From NCBI GenBank assembly GCA_937928045.1, contig CALFWO010000029.1, forward strand, positions 1 through 64,000: a stretch of 64,000 nucleotides of DNA, in the 5' to 3' direction. Shown here piece by piece: positions 59,899 through 64,000 of this stretch (position 1 is its first letter; each line of letters opens with the position of its first letter). The DNA comes from an uncultured Saprospiraceae bacterium. GTDB taxonomy: Bacteria; Bacteroidota; Bacteroidia; Chitinophagales; Saprospiraceae. The translations under genes were made by a program, and so were the position numbers. The notes below the pieces were generated by a model, which was not told where the DNA came from, searched no databases, and was given only the letters and a program-made list of their open reading frames with translations.

Positions 59899-60596
59899 TA
59901 GTATCGACGATTTCGGTTATTGTTGTTTCTGTTATTTCTATAACCGCCATTTCTACGGTTGTTGTTATTTCTATAGTTATTCTGCTGATGCCCGTTTGGC
60001 CGCTTATTCCTTCTCTTGTTATTAATAGGATTTGCTAAAACATCCAGGGCTGTATCTTCATCAATTCTAAACTTACCACCCGTTAAAGAGGCAAGGTCTT
60101 CTTTAATGATTTCATCACTTACGTAATGTTCTCTGTTCCAAGTTTTGTAAGCCAACTTCATGTAAGAACCAATCACTCTGAAATATCCATCTTTGACTGG
60201 TCCGTCCTCCATCAACAATGCACTATCAATCATTCGCTGAATGTTGAAACCGTAATGTCTAAATCTCATTTTATGATGAGGATAAGGAACGCGATCCGGC
60301 TTAAGAATATTTGTATCAAGCGTAGGTGTTTTCCCAGAAGGAGTCTCTACATCTATTTCGTATTCTGCTATGTGAAAAAAGTGCTTCCACAATTTGTCAA
60401 TGTAATCCTCCATTTGCTTATTACGAGGATTCATTCTATTCATCAATTCAACTACCTCTTCGGCGTGCGCTTGACGTTCTTCTTTGTCTTCAATTTTCTT
60501 CACTTCTCTAATCATGAGTTGGATATTCCTTCCATACTCTGGCATGATTAAAAGATCTTTTTGAGAGTTATAAACCATTTCGGCTTGACTCTCCAT
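59898..60596 (-). CDS. DUF4290 domain-containing protein
   Basis: A 232-aa protein from the ATG at 60596 (MESQAEMVYNSQKDLLIMPE); the longer reading from 60650 overlaps the original end of glmS and was rejected. The helical DUF4290 domain runs about 1-175 (EYGRNIQLMIREVKKIEDKEE, YPHHKMRFRHYGFNIQRMID, VIGSYMKLAYKTWNREHYV). The C-terminal 40 residues are almost only Asn, Arg and Gly (for example NNNRRNGGYRNNRN), a low-complexity tail of possible RNA-binding type. The family is restricted to Bacteroidota and constantly lies before murA. It starts 7 bp after the proper glmS stop and ends with TAATG shared with murA. Confidence 0.85.
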   Translation of the reverse strand: MESQAEMVYNSQKDLLIMPEYGRNIQLMIREVKKIEDKEERQAHAEEVVELMNRMNPRNKQMEDYIDKLWKHFFHIAEYEIDVETPSGKTPTLDTNILKPDRVPYPHHKMRFRHYGFNIQRMIDSALLMEDGPVKDGYFRVIGSYMKLAYKTWNREHYVSDEIIKEDLASLTGGKFRIDEDTALDVLANPINNKRRNKRPNGHQQNNYRNNNNRRNGGYRNNRNNNNRNRRY

Positions 60597-60603
60597 ATTT
60601 GTA

Positions 60604-62483
<1,880 letters not shown>

Positions 62484-62511
62484 AGATTTTAGATGATTTT
62501 GTGATTGACTA

Positions 62512-63834
62512 CTAATTTATACGGGTAAACGTTAGTTCAAGTTTAGGTTTGTACAAAGAAGAAGCATTTCCAAATAGAACTGTTCTTCTAGTGGTATTTA
62601 TTTTAGGTAACGCCCTAAGATACAAAACTGGTGGTTGATCACCATCTACAATCTTTTGTAAGTAATCAGAAATAATCAATTCATAGTGGCCCTGGACAAT
62701 GGGATCAGTCGTGGATAGACTCTCATACTCGCCTCCAAAAAACGCTTGGCCAAACAGATTATCATCAATTCCTGTGAACACATCATCATCATTCAGCCTG
62801 CTCAAGACTAAGTCTTCTATCGGCAGATAAGTTCCAGACATCGTACCGTCGTCATTTGCAACCGTAAATTCGATTACTGCTTCATTGACTATGATTGGGC
62901 CCAAACTCAAAATATCACTAATATCGACTTTAACATCTGGTCCAGAAAGACCCTGAACATATGTTCTTTCTTGAGAAAGATTAGTTCCATTAATATAATC
63001 TTCAACGACCGTTCCTGAAATATCCGTTTCTAGATTCATTGTTCGCACATCTATACCAGACGTAAGGAATCTGTATGAATTGATAAGCGTATCACCGTCC
63101 GTGAAGTTGGTATAGTAAACGATAAGCCCAGTTGCAGGATTCTCTCCAAAGATACTTAAAAAGTCATCTTGGCTGCTGACAGTTTTAAGATGAAAACCAA
63201 AAAACGTCTTGTCTAAATCTTGCAAGGTGGTAGAATCAATTAACACGCGACCCAAATCATTATCAATTGGAATCTTTACCATTAAGGTTTGTAAAATCGT
63301 ATCACCATCTGCTTCGTACAAAGGAATATCATCGATGAATGAAGGTATCCCATCATAACTACCAACTGCCATTGGCTTGGTAGGAAACGTCTCGTGGCTG
63401 TATATTGGTTCTTCAGTACTGAAAGAATCAGACATTTCAAAAACATCGAATTGCAAATTGTCCGTGAAGGTCCCAACTGATCGTGCAGAATCTATAGCCA
63501 AAGTTAAAATAACCGAATCAATTACAATTCCATCTAAAATTGGAAAATTCAAATTTGCCGGAGTAATCTGCATAAAAACATCCGAAGAGTGATTTCCAAA
63601 GATTGGATCTGAGAGATTTCCAATAGCAAAGGATGAAACTCCGGAACCCGGACTATGGCTGATGACGGAATCTCTGATAGTGGTAGAGGTAATTACGTCA
63701 ATAGTGTCAGTAAAAATCACATTTTCCTGATCTTGCGCCAATAAATCACTGCCCAATTCTGAAGGATTGGAACAAGCGTTTAGCAGAAAAACTACAAGGC
63801 AAGACGAGGCAAGTAACTTAAAAAAGTTGCCCAT
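62512..63834 (-). CDS. DUF4270 family lipoprotein
   Basis: A 440-aa lipoprotein with signal peptide and lipobox LNAC (Cys at about residue 21), followed by SNPSELGSDLLAQDQ, the usual start of DUF4270 (..LG.DLLP..). The rest is beta-strand rich: FAIGNLSDPIFGNHSSDVFMQI at about 70-90, VIDSVILTLAIDS, a late VLYLRALPKINTTRR, and the end YKPKLELTFT. The repeated layout suggests a beta-sandwich or jelly-roll surface protein. DUF4270 occurs in Bacteroidota next to glycogen/starch synthase and glmS; its function is unknown. It shares the operon with glmS, 28 bp downstream. Confidence 0.85.
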   Translation of the reverse strand: MGNFFKLLASSCLVVFLLNACSNPSELGSDLLAQDQENVIFTDTIDVITSTTIRDSVISHSPGSGVSSFAIGNLSDPIFGNHSSDVFMQITPANLNFPILDGIVIDSVILTLAIDSARSVGTFTDNLQFDVFEMSDSFSTEEPIYSHETFPTKPMAVGSYDGIPSFIDDIPLYEADGDTILQTLMVKIPIDNDLGRVLIDSTTLQDLDKTFFGFHLKTVSSQDDFLSIFGENPATGLIVYYTNFTDGDTLINSYRFLTSGIDVRTMNLETDISGTVVEDYINGTNLSQERTYVQGLSGPDVKVDISDILSLGPIIVNEAVIEFTVANDDGTMSGTYLPIEDLVLSRLNDDDVFTGIDDNLFGQAFFGGEYESLSTTDPIVQGHYELIISDYLQKIVDGDQPPVLYLRALPKINTTRRTVLFGNASSLYKPKLELTFTRIN

Positions 63835-63868
63835 TTAGAAATATTAAATTGTGTTTAGGAGAGGTAAA

Positions 63869-64000
63869 TTAGCTTTCTACTTCTTCCTCTTCCAACAGAC
63901 TTTGAAAATATTCAAGATAGCTAGCCAGATAAGCTTCTGGAGCTTGATGCTCAAGTTTTGGCACTTCAACTGACTCTACTATTTTAGAATCGTCATCACT
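63869..64000 (-). CDS. C-terminal end of a protein cut by the window edge (possibly glycogen/starch synthase)
   Basis: Only the last 43 residues are visible: a charged stretch (SDDDSKIVESVEVPKLEHQ) and a helix with APEAYLASYLEYFQSLLEEE, ending EVES-stop. In related Bacteroidota a glycogen/starch synthase gene usually precedes DUF4270, and the spacing here (34 bp) fits an operon. The visible part alone cannot prove this identity. Confidence 0.45.
   Translation of the reverse strand, partial: SDDDSKIVESVEVPKLEHQAPEAYLASYLEYFQSLLEEEEVES

Overview
The window comes from an AT-rich Bacteroidota chromosome, most likely the Saprospiria (Saprospiraceae/Lewinella-like) lineage. Supporting signs: two kinds of type IX secretion (T9SS) C-terminal sorting domains; a set of families largely confined to Bacteroidota (DUF2480, DUF4270, DUF4290, DUF6090, DUF6427, TANFOR); hardly any Shine-Dalgarno sequences; and several promoters with the Bacteroidota -7 motif TAnnTTTG. 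No rRNA, tRNA, CRISPR array, prophage or insertion sequence was recognised. The genus is inferred from gene content, not proven.

Layout. 1-3.4 kb: start of a secreted protein, a VOC-fold protein and an exported M24 peptidase whose start codons almost touch, the decayed tail of a T9SS protein, and a beta-propeller lipoprotein. 3.5-13 kb: a tight three-gene operon of an outer-membrane barrel, a 1889-residue TANFOR protein and an Fn3-repeat protein. 13-20 kb: small conserved proteins, membrane proteins (TspO-like, DUF6090, DUF819), two tandem small paralogues, guanine deaminase, an 866-bp gene-free stretch with a GC-rich structured repeat, and two exported thiol-redox proteins. 20-28 kb: RNase R, the sdhCAB operon (complex II) with a clear promoter, and a Crp/Fnr regulator followed by a membrane protein. 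28-43 kb: the most unusual region, in which a module occurs twice. Each copy is a cytoplasmic all-helical ~470-aa protein transcribed away from a large T9SS-exported surface protein; the first copy also carries a 1738-aa Cys-rich protein with a type B sorting domain. 43-52 kb: LolD-like ATPase, AsnS, DCC thiol protein, RadA, DksA/TraR-like protein, ScpB, DUF2480, lytic transglycosylase and a lipoprotein. 52-58 kb: an enlarged DsbD, its standalone N-domain paralogue, DUF6427 and polyprenyl synthase. 58.5-64 kb: a cell-wall operon on the minus strand (partial gene, DUF4270, glmS, DUF4290, murA).

How the genes work together. glmS and murA supply UDP-GlcNAc and the first committed step of peptidoglycan synthesis, and the polyprenyl synthase next door can supply isoprenoid chains for the lipid carrier or for quinones. 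sdhCAB uses the quinone pool. DsbD, its N-domain paralogue, the DsbA-like protein and the thioredoxin form an envelope thiol-redox set, which fits the large Cys-rich exported proteins encoded nearby.

Items most worth checking: (i) the duplicated helical-protein/T9SS-adhesin module with palindromes at its promoter; (ii) the barrel-TANFOR-Fn3 operon; (iii) a 38-bp duplication with an inverted copy that frameshifts glmS just before its essential C-terminal tail; (iv) a perfect palindrome inside the dsbD promoter; (v) a MurA with Asp in place of the catalytic Cys.
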